NCBI GenBank assembly: GCA_001931875.2
Contig: MSJH02000666.1
Location: forward strand, 62,001-126,000
Length of the DNA: 64,000 bases
Direction of reading: 5' to 3'
Source of the DNA: Byssochlamys sp. IMV 00236
Taxonomy: Eukaryota; Ascomycota; Eurotiomycetes; Eurotiales; Thermoascaceae
Made by a program: the position numbers and the translations under genes
Notes under the pieces: generated by a model
What the model saw: the letters and a program-made list of their open reading frames with translations, nothing else
What the model was told of the DNA's origin: nothing
The model's database searches: none
Part shown: positions 10,997 through 23,308 of the stretch, piece by piece
Layout of the letters: every line of letters starts with the position of its first letter
Numbering within the stretch: the stretch's first letter is position 1

Positions 10997-12405
10997 GTTG
11001 GTCAAACAGTGTGGAGAGTCACTCGAAGTTGAAGGTCACGTCTGACGTCCAGGGGGTATTCTAATAGGTCTCAACTCCTGCTTTGATTGGGTATGAGAAT
11101 TTGTTCAGTATGCTAATTCGTTTAGAAAGGTGAAGGGTCTGCCGTCGAAATCCGGGAATCGTGATGCAGTGCATAATGCCTCCGTTAGCTGACCCTGGAG
11201 TTGCAAAGGGCTTTCTTGAATCTGCGGGTGAAAAGGGTAGACTATCGGCAGATGAACAATAAGACCATTGCCGACACAGCACGACGATTCTACACTCGCA
11301 CTTTCCAGAGTGACCTTTCCTAAATATTCTGGGACCCCGTGGTAAGCCGCAGAGCTTAGGTTAGTCGTTATAAAGAGTTGATCGTTGGTTCCAGAGTGCA
11401 TTATGATGTAGCTGCCTATCACGTGTTTGAGTTTGCCATCCCTAAACCTGACCTAATCAGCACTGCACACTGAAGTCTTATGAGATCTTAAGGGAGGAAT
11501 CAGTCAATCGCTTCCTGGTACTGTAGGATTATTCAATCGCATAATAGAACCTCCGAGCACTTCTTCTAGGTTAAAAGGATTCAAACTAGTAGCTCTAAAT
11601 CCGCTTTGAATAGTAGCTGAACTAAAGGCTTGCATATGAGCTTGGCGATTGATCTATAAGTAAATTTTGTCAATAGAGTTTAATTCTTACTGATACTTCT
11701 CGTCTCTGTACAACGAACTACTAGGTAGTTACTCTAAGCTATAGTTTGATATAGGTACCGGAGGGTGGATGACTTCTTATTCTGGCCTAAGCTATCACTA
11801 GACCTCCCCTTACTTACTTTTTTTCCTGTTTCTCTTCAAGATTTATCATACTTATGGAGTTGCCTGGCTAGTTAGATAAACGACCTTACGACTATAATAC
11901 TACAATGTTATACCAGACGGAAAGCGTCTATATATTCGTCTTTTTCTCTAACTGGCCTGACACTAACAATATTTGTAGCTAGCAATCCATCCACTGCTTA
12001 GAATTATCAAAAATTGCTTCGTGCTAGAGATTTTTCTCCAATAATTCTTCTGGGGGCGTCGATAACGAAAAGTTGAGTAGAACTCGGCTAAAGGCCGCGT
12101 TAAATGAATGGAACGTACCTTGCAAAGTCATAGGAGGCGAGGGCTGAAGGGTAAATTGTCAATCTCGCTCTTGATAAATGGTCGAGAACTTTATTATCAC
12201 AAAGTGCATTCTTGAAAATACTTAGATGCTCAAATATCGACAATACCAGTATGAGTTGTGAAGAAGAACCGGAGCTTTCTTGCTTATGGCCGTTTGATAT
12301 ATCGGGTCGCGGTACAGAAAGAAACGCCTGAACAGTGAGGTTTCTTGAGCGAGATATCTATTTACTGTGCAGGTAACCACCCTTCTCGCCCATTCGCATG
12401 TCTCT
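10997..12405. other. Gene-poor AT-rich interval
   Basis: The interval lies upstream of the SnoaL-like gene and downstream of the kinase gene. From about 11450 it is AT-rich with many TA steps, which could reflect old repeat-induced point mutation of a relic, but I find no inverted or direct terminal repeats. No gene is recognised. Confidence 0.4.
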
Positions 12406-13848
12406 TTACGGAAGCCACGGGTGGGAAAGCAGGTCCTCCGCCGTGGCCCGGTCCTCGGGCCTCCAGCGCAACATTCTAGAAATAAAATCTACAAACCGGG
12501 GCATTCCGTCGTCATCATCAATTTCTTTACCCATAGAGACCAGGTCCTTCTTTCCAATAAGCTCGGGAAATTTGAATTGTCCTATCGAATCAGTTAGCTG
12601 TGCCTAGTTAGAACATAGCTAGCATACCTTTAGCGTCAAAATACCGAGATATTTCTTTTCCCCGGCCGAGAAGATCTGGTGGAGGGGGCCCCAGGAGAGA
12701 AATTATCTGGCCGAGATAGGCTTCGTCTGCAGAGCATGAACCACGCGAGTTCGGTGATGTGTCGAAGAGTCCGCGGCCATAGAACAGGTCCCAAAGCTGA
12801 TAGACTATTAGTGGTGATTAGGATTAGGATAGCGAGGTCTTCACCATAACTCCCAAGTTCCAAACGTCAGCACTGTAGCTCCAATTGCCCCCGAGACAAA
12901 CTTCCGGGGCCCTATATCCCTCTGGCTGAATGGGGTGGCTGTTCGGGGGGCCGTCACCGCGCGTAGTAAGCCCAAAGTCAGTTATTACCGGTCTACCCAG
13001 TTCGTCGGGCGAGAGTCCCCAGTAATTTCGGGATAAGTATATGTCCCGATCGTCCAGTTGCTTCCGTGGAGAGGGATTGTTTATCTCATCTTGTGCGATC
13101 GAGTCCAGGATAGAGGGGTTGCGTAGGGCCAGTAAGATATTATCGGACTTGAGATCTTGTTTGTCTGTTAGCTGTGACTGATCCTAGGAGTGGGTCGGTT
13201 GGATGACTACGGAGTAGTTACCTGTGTGAATAACGTGGCATTCGGAGTGGAGGTACCGTAGTCCTTCTAGTATGAGTTTAGACACCGGCTTCAAGACGTC
13301 GAGAGGGATGGTGTTTCCTTCGAAACGACGCTTCAGCATCCATAGGGGTTCACAAAGAGCATCGAAGACCATGCAAATATGAGTGCCGCCCGAGCTAGCA
13401 ACACGAAACGAGTCTAACAAGGTGGCGACAAAGTTGCGACCTCGATGCTGGAGATTAGCTTTGGTTATATGCTCAGTAATGCGCAGCTCCTTCTCCGCAG
13501 ACTCTTGAGATGCATAATTGCTGTCCTTGACTTTGATGGCCACATATCGGGGCGGAAGCCATCGCCACCTGTGATATAGTAAGACGAGGCTTGAATATAT
13601 TATCAGATAATCTTCACATACTGGTGGAGATCGCGTGCTAGCCATACTGTTGAACTTGTTCCCCAGCCTATTTTGGCGGCGATTTGGTATCGGTCGTTGA
13701 GTGTTTCATGAAGACGTACAGGATAAAAGTGCTGAGGCTTATAATGGGGGATGTGCTCTTCCTCAATCAAATCTGCCGTAGGGAGTAACTTTGCCGGGTG
13801 GGGGGACGGTTTACAGGGAGCAGACTGAATAATTCTTCTAAGGTACAT
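12406..13848 (-). CDS. SRPK-type serine/threonine protein kinase
   Basis: Five exons, 13848-13622, 13568-13222, 13155-12845, 12796-12628 and 12581-12406, join in frame to 409 residues. All kinase landmarks are present: a glycine loop [15 protein letters not shown], lysine K88 in YVAIKV, a catalytic loop HTDLKSDN (D192), a DFG motif at 251-253, and YRAPEV. The loop reads HTD in place of HRD and the N-terminus has the [14 protein letters not shown] segment; both are typical of SR-protein kinases and their many fungal expansions. The split kinase core with a large spacer seen in animal SRPKs is absent, so this is a compact form. Such kinases phosphorylate RS-type proteins, but fungal expansions are mostly uncharacterised. 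The start is the first ATG of exon 1; a further upstream exon cannot be excluded. Confidence 0.88.
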
Positions 13849-14829
13849 ATCCACAAAGAGATGAGTAAGTTATAAGCTGCTGGTGCGCTTCAGTGGTTAG
13901 TTTGAGCCTTGGGCTATGTCCATACTGGGGTAGCGCTAACCGAGTTGTTGCAAACGGTGTACGTGATACAGATATGGAAGAACGGGGTGAAGGATCAGAT
14001 AACGGAGAAGTAGTCCATTGACCGGTACTCTGATAAGGGAAGTTGGCCGCTGGAAAGGTACCTGGTTAAGTATATCTCGATGTTTGCGTTCTCGGGGTCA
14101 GCATTGTTATTATTATTGAGGAGCGACGGCGATTAGCCAATGGGCGACCACCCCCTTTTAGCGGCTGATCTTGGACCATGTTTAACCCGAAAAAGCTGAT
14201 ATTTTGAGCTCATGGGTTTATTCCGTATATTAAAGCCTCATTGTACTATTTTTATTCATACTGGTTCTCTGCAGATTGACTGTTCATAGATGGCGTAAGA
14301 TCAAAATATCTAAGCTCTATATGATATATACAAGTTTAAGGCCAGTTCAAGCAGGACGGGCTAAAAACCTCGCTGCTTAACGGTCCAAACCATGATAAAT
14401 GTACAGTCGGAGACTGGATTGTGAGGTGATATTTATCTGAGAATATGAGATCATATCGTAGAGATGAAGCATTATGGTGTTTGAGGTATGTTCTGAAGAC
14501 CAATGAGCTCGGGCATGTCTCATTCGCGCATACTTAAGCCGGAGTAGAAGGGCTCGGGATCGGATAAGCACCATCTAATTCGGTATTGTCGCGACAATTA
14601 GATCGTTACCATCCACTTGTAAGCTTAATTCTGCGTTTTCATATGTTTTCATATGTTATTCTCTACTGTATGACCGCATCCGCTGCTCACGGCGCGCCTC
14701 GGATCTAACTTGCGCTATTGATACGAAAGGCAGTCATGTGATCGTCAATCAGATAATCCCCTCTTATCGGCCAACAGACTTCTTCACAACTTCTTTTGAT
14801 AGCGGTTTACATCTTTAACCCGGTTCAAG
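13849..14829. promoter_or_regulatory. Divergent promoter region
   Basis: The region lies between the kinase on the minus strand and the DUF1776 gene on the plus strand, so it should hold both promoters. It is AT-rich around 14100-14650. No coding pattern or repeat stands out. Confidence 0.45.
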
Positions 14830-16382
14830 ATGACGAGCGACGATCAGTTCTTCTTTGATTATGTGAGGAATAACATGAACCGAAAATTTCTATCCTGCGC
14901 TGACCATATTTGCAGCTTTCCTCGATCCCGAATGACGTAAAGAGATACTCGTTCCAGGTCGCAGATTCTATCGACCGTCACGTCGAACACGCAGCCTCTG
15001 TAGTGCGAGAAACGCTTGCGCAACAATCATGGATACCTCCTGCGATCCGGCCTCCGTCGAGAGAACCACACGGTTTCAGTCTGCCTTCCTCGCCTCAGTC
15101 AGTCATTGGTCGCGTGCGCGACTGGAGTTTCCGACATCGGGCATGGACTGCGGCTATCTTCGCCTTCGTCGGCACCGGTGGTCTCCTTATATACGGCAGC
15201 AGTCAGCTTAGTGGGAAGAAACGAAAAGCGCGACGAGCCATTAATGGGGCGCGGAAAGAAATTATCGGTACATGATGCATGCGCGCGAGAAAAATGTTCA
15301 AATGCTGACTTTGGGTAGTTATCGCCGGGTCGCCGCATGAACCCATGGTGAAAGCCATCGCTACCGATCTTGAACGCCGCGGATTCATCGTCTATATTAC
15401 CGTTTCATCTGCAGACGAGGAACATGTTGTGCGATCAGAGAATCGACAAGATATTCGAGCTCTTTGGCTGGATCTGACAACGGTGCGTGTTCAGCTCGGA
15501 TGATCACATACTGGAGTGATACTGACATGACTATAGACACCTTCGACGCCATCAGATATCCATCCGTCTCTGCATGAGATCCGGAATCTGATAACTCAGC
15601 CCCAGTCTCCGATGCCTGGTGTTCCGCCTCATACGTGCCAGCTGAGTGGCTTGATCCTCCTTCCTTCCCCGATATACCCGACGGGACCTGTAGCTACGAT
15701 TCCGCCGTCGAGCTGGGCCGACACGGTGAATGCGCGTCTTCTATCTCCCATATTGACGGCGCAGATATTCCTGCCGCTCCTCACGCTGCGAAATACCAAC
15801 AGCACTATCTTGTTCCTCTATCCTTCTATCTCCTCATCACTCTCCGCACCATTTTCTGGCCCGGAGGTCACGACAACCCGTGCCATTTCAGGATTTGCTA
15901 CTTCACTACGACGGGAGTTACGTCTTCTTCGACACAACAACATAGACGTCGTGGAGATGCGACTGGGTAGCATAGACCTCGGTTCTCAGTTCCGTAACAC
16001 ACACGGTCATGTCGCGGGCACAGAGGTTCTTACGTGGAACTCGCAGCAGCGAGCGCTATATGGCTCACCGTATCTCGCTAGCATCGATCACCGTCCCGTG
16101 ACCTCAACGGGTGCTAGCACCGTGCGCGGCTCACCTGCGAGAAACCTGCACTACGCTGTGTTTGATGCCCTAGCGCCGCGACAGAAGTCGATTTTTGGCA
16201 AGAGAAAACCTAAGACAACAGTGATGTATGTCGGTCGGGGATCTCGGACTTACGGGTTCATCGGAGACTGGCTTCCTGGGAATCTCGTTGGATGGATGTT
16301 TGGACTGAGAACGGGACCTGCTGCTGGTTGGGACAGCGCTGGTAGCGGTAACAGCAGTGAGACCGGGTGGGAAAAGGTCTAA
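14830..16382 (+). CDS. DUF1776 family protein (SDR-like, membrane-anchored)
   Basis: Four exons, 14830-14862, 14916-15267, 15319-15482 and 15537-16382, join to 464 residues. Exon 1 encodes only 11 residues (MTSDDQFFFDY), and the donor after it gives a clean phase-0 join. A single hydrophobic helix is seen at about 88-108, followed by a basic stretch. The region after it (IAGSPHEPMVKAIATDLERRG) resembles the start of a Rossmann fold of the short-chain dehydrogenase type, and the body matches my memory of fungal DUF1776 proteins. The usual SDR YxxxK catalytic pair is not evident, so the enzymatic role is doubtful. Function is unknown. Confidence 0.82.
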
Positions 16383-19300
16383 TCACTCCCACGGTGAGGT
16401 GTATGGCGTTCTTTGCCCCAGCGAGATGCGCAAACTGCAATATTTCCTCGCATATACCCTCTCTCTTACACTCTCCACTTTCTATATCAGGCTTTTCATA
16501 GAGGACTGGGCTGCCACCGCGTTCCTTCATTGACAAGTCCGGGATACTCTTTTTCAGCGCTCACTAGAGCGCTTGGGATCATATACCCGCTCACTTTGAC
16601 CATTGTTGAAGAAAACCGGGGTTCTAATTTTGTTCATGTATAGCAAGCATTTGGCTGGTTTTTCCTGTATAAAGATCATCAGAGGCATTATCATGAGGAC
16701 AGGGAAGGATTTACGAGTGGAGTTTTCTTCCGATGTCTGGGGCAACGGCCAGCCTAAAATCTATGGCTCTTTTCCCATCTCATAGTTTCGCAAATGCACA
16801 TTGGCACTATCGCCTCTCCAGTGCAAACCAACCAAGCCCTCTACTTCCAAGACCCCATATCAAGCCTAGAAGGGCCCTTAGGATCTGGCCGAGTACCATA
16901 GTCAAAGGAGAAACTAAACGCCTCGGCAAGGCATGTCAGCTCGATGCAGGCGCGGCGAGATGGCCAGTGCGTTGCCGTCATGTATTTTAGCACCTTATAC
17001 ATTCCAGCGGCGTCCTCTCAAAACATGTCAAGAGGGAGGGTGGGCGCGACTTGAACAGACAATGGCTTTTTTACTTCCTGTATCTTGATGTTCTCTCGGC
17101 TCAGATGATACATTCCTCGTAAGAGGGGTTAATGGCAGCAACGTCATTCTTTTAAATGTTCTGGAGGAGGCTGGAGTCAGCCACACTTGTTGTTCTGGAA
17201 TATGGTAGTTTTTGGGACATCTTGATGACAACACCTGATATTCTGTGTAACTCTTGAATCCATCGGGTATAAATAAATGAACCTATACTTCTGTTATTGT
17301 GGTTCTCGTGAATAGCCAGCCACATTGATCTCTAAGACAAAATAGAAGCCGGGAGAAGAGAAGAAAGTATATAATACCGACACCACCAACAACCCACCCC
17401 TCCCGAGAAGTGTCAATGGCACGAGATTCCCACTCTCGTAATCATGCATGAATCCTCCTATAATTATCAACCGATATGACGTACCAGGATGATCAATGAC
17501 GTGCAGGGCTGCTTGAAATGGAATGGAACGTTTAGATTCTTCCGTTGTAGCATAGCCGACAGATACTGGGATGAAAAGCTAAAAAAAAAAGTTGTCAGAA
17601 GTTAAGTAAAAAAGATCCGACATGAGGTTCAGGAATGCACGCTACGAGATTCTTAACTGTGATTGGTCTAGACTAGTAGAAGAGTAGAGGGAAATGTATC
17701 TGCTTGGCAGATTTTGAGATATGGAAAAGAAAAAAGGGGAAGTGGTCATTATGTATTGGCTTTTGGGGTACGTAGTAACTACTTGGCACCAATTACGTAG
17801 GGTATGTAGTTAAGTCCTCTCTCATTCCATCTCGCTAAGGTTTTCAGACTTCATTTCCTGTTATATGGATTTGATCGTCTTTGTATGTTGATGAGTCTGG
17901 ATGTCGAGAAAGTTAGATGTACTTCGTACGGTAGTTAGACTCAAACTGTCATTAGGAATTGTGATCTCGGGACGGGTGGGGTAGGTAGTTATCCCCTGAA
18001 GTTGAATGGTAACTAGCCGATTTGAAATCAGACCTGATAGTTCAGTTACTACAGTACATAGCTAGCACAGGGCGGAAACTGTTGGATTTAGTAGTCAAGA
18101 GGAGATGGATATTATATGCTCTATTTGATTTTCTAGTCCTTAAAGGATAAGACATTAAAATGAGATGGCTGTTATATCTGAGCAGGCTTTAACTATGTAT
18201 CCTTTCGAGCAAAGACGGCGGAAGGGCCCTTGGAAGTGCCACTCCAACGCCGTGGAGAAAACTATTTATTTTATTTTGACGTGCATATATAACCTTAAAA
18301 CATGTCTAATCTTTTGACCCTTACTATGAAGTAAGCCCCTAATCCGAATACATCCTTTGCAATGAACGGCCTGCAATTGTGGCTACAAACCATCTACCTT
18401 AAGATACTACTAGTTAGAAAGTGCTTTATGATAGACCAAATCCCTCCTGACGGGATCGCGGAGGAAATTCCGCCCGAAGAATCGGTGATATTTCTCAAAG
18501 GGCAAAAGCAAAACAGTGGCCGGGAACTTGTCGTCTCAGCCTACCGTGAGAGTCGAAACATGGTCGTCGGTTATTATGCTTAAACATGACCGGCTGCTTA
18601 TGGCAAGGAGGCGAGTTATGCTCTCCCGATCATCCCTCCTAATTGTTGTCTGTCCCTGACTGATCAGTTAGAATGAGATGTGTAGATAGGCAAGGAAATG
18701 TGTTTTTCTTCTCCCTCATGAGCAAGGCCAGCTGGATCTGCAGACTACTCTGTCGCCCTTGCCTAGACCACGCATAGATAGTGTACTGAATAGTAGTAAC
18801 AACGGCAACAGTTGTAGATAGATGTACGGAGTAGATAGAGTGATATTAGCTTATCGGCTAAAAGCGCAGATTCGCTAGATTCCTCAGGCGTCGAGGTCCC
18901 TGTCTCAGCCCTTGCGACAGCTCATTGGCGTCTCAGACAGCCATGGCGTCCGGAGTAGCGACGCCAAGGGTGAATCTCCGACCATGAGGCCTTGCAGGGT
19001 TCGAGATGGACGGGGGGCCGATGGTGAGAAATAAGGGCAACCCCAAGATCCAGATACGGGACCGTCTGTCAGGGTCGGTGAGCAACAGGAAGATCTTGAG
19101 ATGCAAGTGAGACACGCGACAGTCGCCATTCGCGGTTGGCGGCCCGTCACGATGAAGATCACTATATCCATGCTCAACCTGGGACGGCCCCAAAGGGGAG
19201 AAAGAGACAACGGGCTAGTATTTTAATATTTTAAATGATGGGCTTGGCGGCAGCTCAGGCCAAGGATGGAAGCGCGTTGTTTTTCTAGCTGGCACGCCGT

Positions 19301-20260
19301 CGAGGATGGGTTTGGCCCATGACGAATGGATCCGCAATAATAATAATGTCTGTTCTCAACAGTCAGTATGAGTAGACTACTAACTAGAAGAATCGCCAAC
19401 CACGACGAGGAGCGTTGGATTTGGCCGTCTCACGCAGAATAATAATAATAGCTCACGGCGGGTTAGGACAACCTAGAATGGTGGATCGTGGGATAGATAG
19501 CACAAGTTAGAACGCAAAAAAAGCCCCTCTGGGAAATCCGGTCGAGCCATTCGCAGGCGAGCTAGTTCCCCTCTAGCAGCGGGAAGGGGGACGACGATGC
19601 GATGCCCCTGAGACCAAACGGTGGTTACCAGGGTTTGAGGTTCAACAGCCCACTCCAGCGTGGAGTCTCTCTCGCTGGCATGCCTTTCTCTGGCTTCTGC
19701 GATGCTTCCAACGATCCTCAAGTGTTCCAGCTGCGCCTGCTGAACTCCCGCCCTCTTCCTTCTCTCCTGCAGAGCCGTTGCTGCTCTGTTGTGATCAGAG
19801 TCACTCTGCACGTCTATCGCTTGTACTACAACTTCGATTCCCACCCCGTCTCTGTTTTCCCATTCTGCTCCCACGGCCTGGCTTGCTGATTCGAGCTGTC
19901 CGTTCCCTACCAATCGAGCCTGTCACTCCTTTGTTAACCCCGTCCGCCCTGGCCCTTTTCTACGACTGTTTCGAGAAAAGCAGAAGATTGCGACGAAGAC
20001 AACTCCCACTCAGGCTCATCTCTCCTCGACGGATCGACTACTTACGCCACAGTATCAGCTTGATGCGAAACAGAGAGTCGATGAGCGCTTCAGCGACTGC
20101 GCCCCAGACCCTTTGACTGTTCACACAGCGCTCTCACCCATCGAACCGATCCGTTGAACAAACGGCCTCTTCGATTACACTATACTATACGATACTGATC
20201 TGATCAGGTACCTAGTTCTGAACGAGTTATTGACCGTTTGGTGTACCGGGATCCACCGTG
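16383..20260. other. Long gene-poor interval and probable 5' leader of the next gene
   Basis: This 3.9-kb stretch has no recognisable gene. The part from 16400 to 19450 is AT-rich with short unsupported frames, including one of 73 codons at 18362-18583. From about 19600 the plus strand becomes pyrimidine-rich and looks like a long promoter and 5' leader of the Sel1-repeat gene that starts at 20261. Confidence 0.45.
20063..20116 (+). promoter_or_regulatory. Candidate upstream ORF in the leader of the Sel1-repeat gene
   Basis: An ATG at 20063 opens a 17-codon frame that ends at 20116, about 145 bases before the main ATG. The stretch lies in a pyrimidine-rich region that looks like 5' leader, so it may dampen translation of the main frame. 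Whether the transcript includes it is not known. Confidence 0.35.
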
Positions 20261-22460
20261 ATGGGGAACCCGCCAGGTCAGATTGAGCTACCTTCGCGGA
20301 CGGGCGAAGGAGCAAGGATTGCGATACCGTCTCCCCGAGTCGAACACTTCGATGGCGAGATCCCTCCAGCCCTGTCTCCGCTGGATGCGTTCGCCGCCCA
20401 GGGACGACTGTTGGCCAAGCAACTCGATGAGTCGATGCGAAGAGACCGGCGCCTGAGCCGGTTACCACCCTCCAGCGTCGCAAGATCTTTGTCGCGACCA
20501 AGGCCAGGATACTTCCGTTCTCCTTCGTCAGCAGGGTCGCATGCGACCAAAAGTCCCGATCATGGCAGCAGTCCGGAGGTCGAAGAGCCGAGATTCAGAC
20601 CGCAGTCCGAACACCCACGGTTGAGCGGTGTCCCGAATCTCGAAGCCTTGAAAGATGGAGAAGATAATGATCAGACTCCCATGAAGGTGCCTACGGATTC
20701 CAACGATGGAGCCGACTATTTTTCCCAAACGCGCTCGGAATCCCCTGCGGAGGATATGTCGATTCGGTCAACAGATGGGACCCATGGGCTCGCTGTGAGG
20801 GGCGCATTTGGAGATTCCGCATCAGGGCCGTCGCGAGAATCATCAATGGAATCATTTTCGCGATCTAGTGCATTTCCCAGCCTCGCACCGCCGGTCTCTC
20901 CCTACCGTCGACCACACAGTAGCTCCCGAAGCACTCATATGGAGAGCTCAGACGACGACTATACGAGCTCCAATGCCGGTTCCACGTTCTCAAAGCCGCG
21001 AAAGATGTCTTCCAGCAGCGCTATGTCGATGCCACACTCTCCCATGTCACCTTATCCGCGGACGCATCCTCGTTCGCCATCCTTGAGTTCTGAAGCTTCG
21101 AACACTGCTCCTCATCTACCCCGTCCGTCGTTCAACTTCTCTCGGCCGATGAGCCGCTCGAGCACGAGTCTTTCTGCACCCTCACCGGTGGGAGCTGAGG
21201 CCCCGCATGGTGCGCTTAACAGAGAGAATCGACCTGGACCGATTATGCTTCCAGAGGATGACCGACCAAGCTCTTCGTATGTGTACAGCAAATATGCGCT
21301 CCCGCGGGGCCGGTCTGTTTCCAGGAATTCAACGGTCTTTTCAGGCTTGCAGACGCCGCATTTTGAGTGGCAAGAGCCGTTATTTGAGAGTTCCCCTCCT
21401 CCCAGTGCAGGAAGCAACCCTCCAAGATTTTATCAGTCTCGGTCTCGGTCTCCATCACCTACTCCCGCTCGGGAAGCCAGTCTCAAGGCACCCGAACGGT
21501 CGCTGAAAGCATCCTCTGTGCACGGCTCACCAGCAAGAAATCTGGAAAATGCCCAAAATGCATCAAAGCCACCACCTCGTCTGTCTGCGGACCTTCCCCG
21601 TTCTGAAGCGCATGCCGACACATCCACGGGCGAAGATCGAGAAGATGCAAAGTCTACTTCGGCGGGTTCCGCTAGTACACTGCGGCCACAGACCGGTAAG
21701 AGTGCAGCATCTTCGCACCATCTAACTGCGGAAGAGCACCTTGCCAAAGGCATCCAGTGCCATCAAGACGGATCTCTGAAAGAGTCTACCTACCATCTAC
21801 GCATTGCTGCCATGCAAAATCATCCGACAGCAATGCTGATGTACGCTCTAGCCTGCAGACACGGCTGGGGTATGCGCCCCAACCAGCGGGAGGGCGTTCA
21901 GTGGTTGCGAAAGGCTGTCGATTCAGCCGGCCTGGAAGTCATTGATGACAGTGCGGCAAGTACAACAGCCAAGATGAAAGACATTGCAGACCAGAAGACA
22001 CACCGCGCGCAATTTGCGCTCAGTATCTATGAGCTCGGAGTCAGTCACCTCAATGGCTGGGGAATCGAACAGGACAAGGCTCTGGCCCTACGTTGTTTCG
22101 AAATCGCCGGCCATTGGGGAGATGCGGATGCTTTGGCCGAGGCAGGTTTTTGCTACGCAGAGGGCGTGGGTTGCAAGAAAGACTTGAAGAAGGCGGCAAA
22201 GTTCTACCGTATGGCGGAGGCTAAGGGCATGAATATAGTCGGCAACAGTTGGTATGTGCCCTTTTTTTTGTCGAGACGCTGGTGTCATCTATGTGCGGGA
22301 CTAACAGATGTATAGGATCTACAAGGACAAGTACATGTCCGACGACGAATCTACCCCCAAGGGGCGGGGCCGGAACGCGAGAGATACATCTGACAAGAAA
22401 CCTCGCAACAAGTCTCGAACCCGCAGCATCTTTGGGCGGAAGAAATCCGTACCAGCTTAG
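20261..22460 (+). CDS. Sel1-repeat protein, Nif1/Dsf2-like
   Basis: Two exons, 20261-22251 and 22316-22460, are joined by a 64-nt intron and give 711 residues. The first 480 or so residues are Ser/Pro-rich and look disordered. The C-terminal third holds Sel1-like repeats (AMLMYALACRHGWG, ELGVSHLNGWGIEQD, ALAEAGFCYAEGVGCKKD). The protein ends in GNSWIYKDKY and then a basic tail with RSIFGRKKS. This ending after Sel1 repeats is what I associate with S. pombe Nif1, an inhibitor of the mitotic kinase Cdr1/Nim1, and budding-yeast Dsf2; the chitin synthase activators of the Skt5 family also have Sel1 repeats and are the main alternative. The start is the first ATG in frame. A uORF and a pyrimidine-rich leader lie upstream. 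Confidence 0.82.
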
Positions 22461-23308
22461 TACTGGCGTGCGAGCGCCGGATACATGAGTGGCCGGTCTT
22501 TTGTCGAGGGCTTGAGCATTCCTTTCGTACATAAAAACATTTCTCAGCAGATGATGCGGGCACCTTGGAGCGCAGGTTGTCTCTTCTGTTTGAATCCACC
22601 ATGCGGCGTGGACATAATAATCTTCGTGATTGTTCGATTCTTTGATGGATACCCTATTTCCGACTGGATTCCCAGTCCTCTCGTTTTCTTTTCTTTTCTT
22701 TTCTCTTCTCTTCTCCTTTTTTTTCATTCTCTTTTTATCGTTTGACTTGGCTTTTCCCTCCGCCCCGACTCTCACCATTATAATGATGCCCACGACGGTC
22801 ACATATAATTGGACATGCTCTTCAGCGAATGATGCGATCTCCATTTTCCCTTGTATCGGCCTGTAACAAATTCCGCCGTTCGCTTTTGCCTCTTTTCTTC
22901 GTTCGTGCCAATATCTCATTTTTTCCAACCATACATTGTGGCTGTCGGCGTCCTCTGTATTTCTGGATGGGTTACCTGACGGGGTCGTACATGGAGTTTC
23001 GATAGTTAGATTTTAGCCTCGTGCCATTAGCAGCCTCCCCTGGGGCGCCAAACAGAAAAAAAGTCGTTGAGATCTCCGCGGGGTCAGCAGTGTATTGTAA
23101 TACTTGATCAGGCATTAGTTTCCTGCGACGGTAACGGAGCGCCGTCGATTGGCTGCGGCCTTAGTAATCTACAGTTAGTGATTATCTAGCCAGTTACCCC
23201 GCCCCGAGCGAGGTAGATATGTCAGCCAGCGTCCGATTGCGGTCCTGCCTGTTCATAAATTTCATCCTCCTGGCCCTCCTTGTCCCTGGCTGTAGACGAC
23301 CAGCAACA
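22461..23308. other. Intergenic region with polypyrimidine tract
   Basis: The region contains the 3' flank of the Sel1-repeat gene and the DRE2 promoter. A pure pyrimidine tract built on TTTTC units is at about 22683-22740. A 30-residue in-frame extension of DRE2 begins at 23219. Confidence 0.55.
22683..22740 (+). repeat. TTTTC-type polypyrimidine tract
   Basis: About 58 bases are almost all C and T on the plus strand and are built from TTTTC and TTCTC units. It sits some 220 bases past the stop codon of the Sel1-repeat gene. Confidence 0.75.

Noticed and set aside
11450..12350. Possible RIP-mutated transposon relic
   Set aside because: The stretch is AT-rich with many TA steps, but no terminal repeats or element-derived protein fragment could be read, so only the composition is reported.
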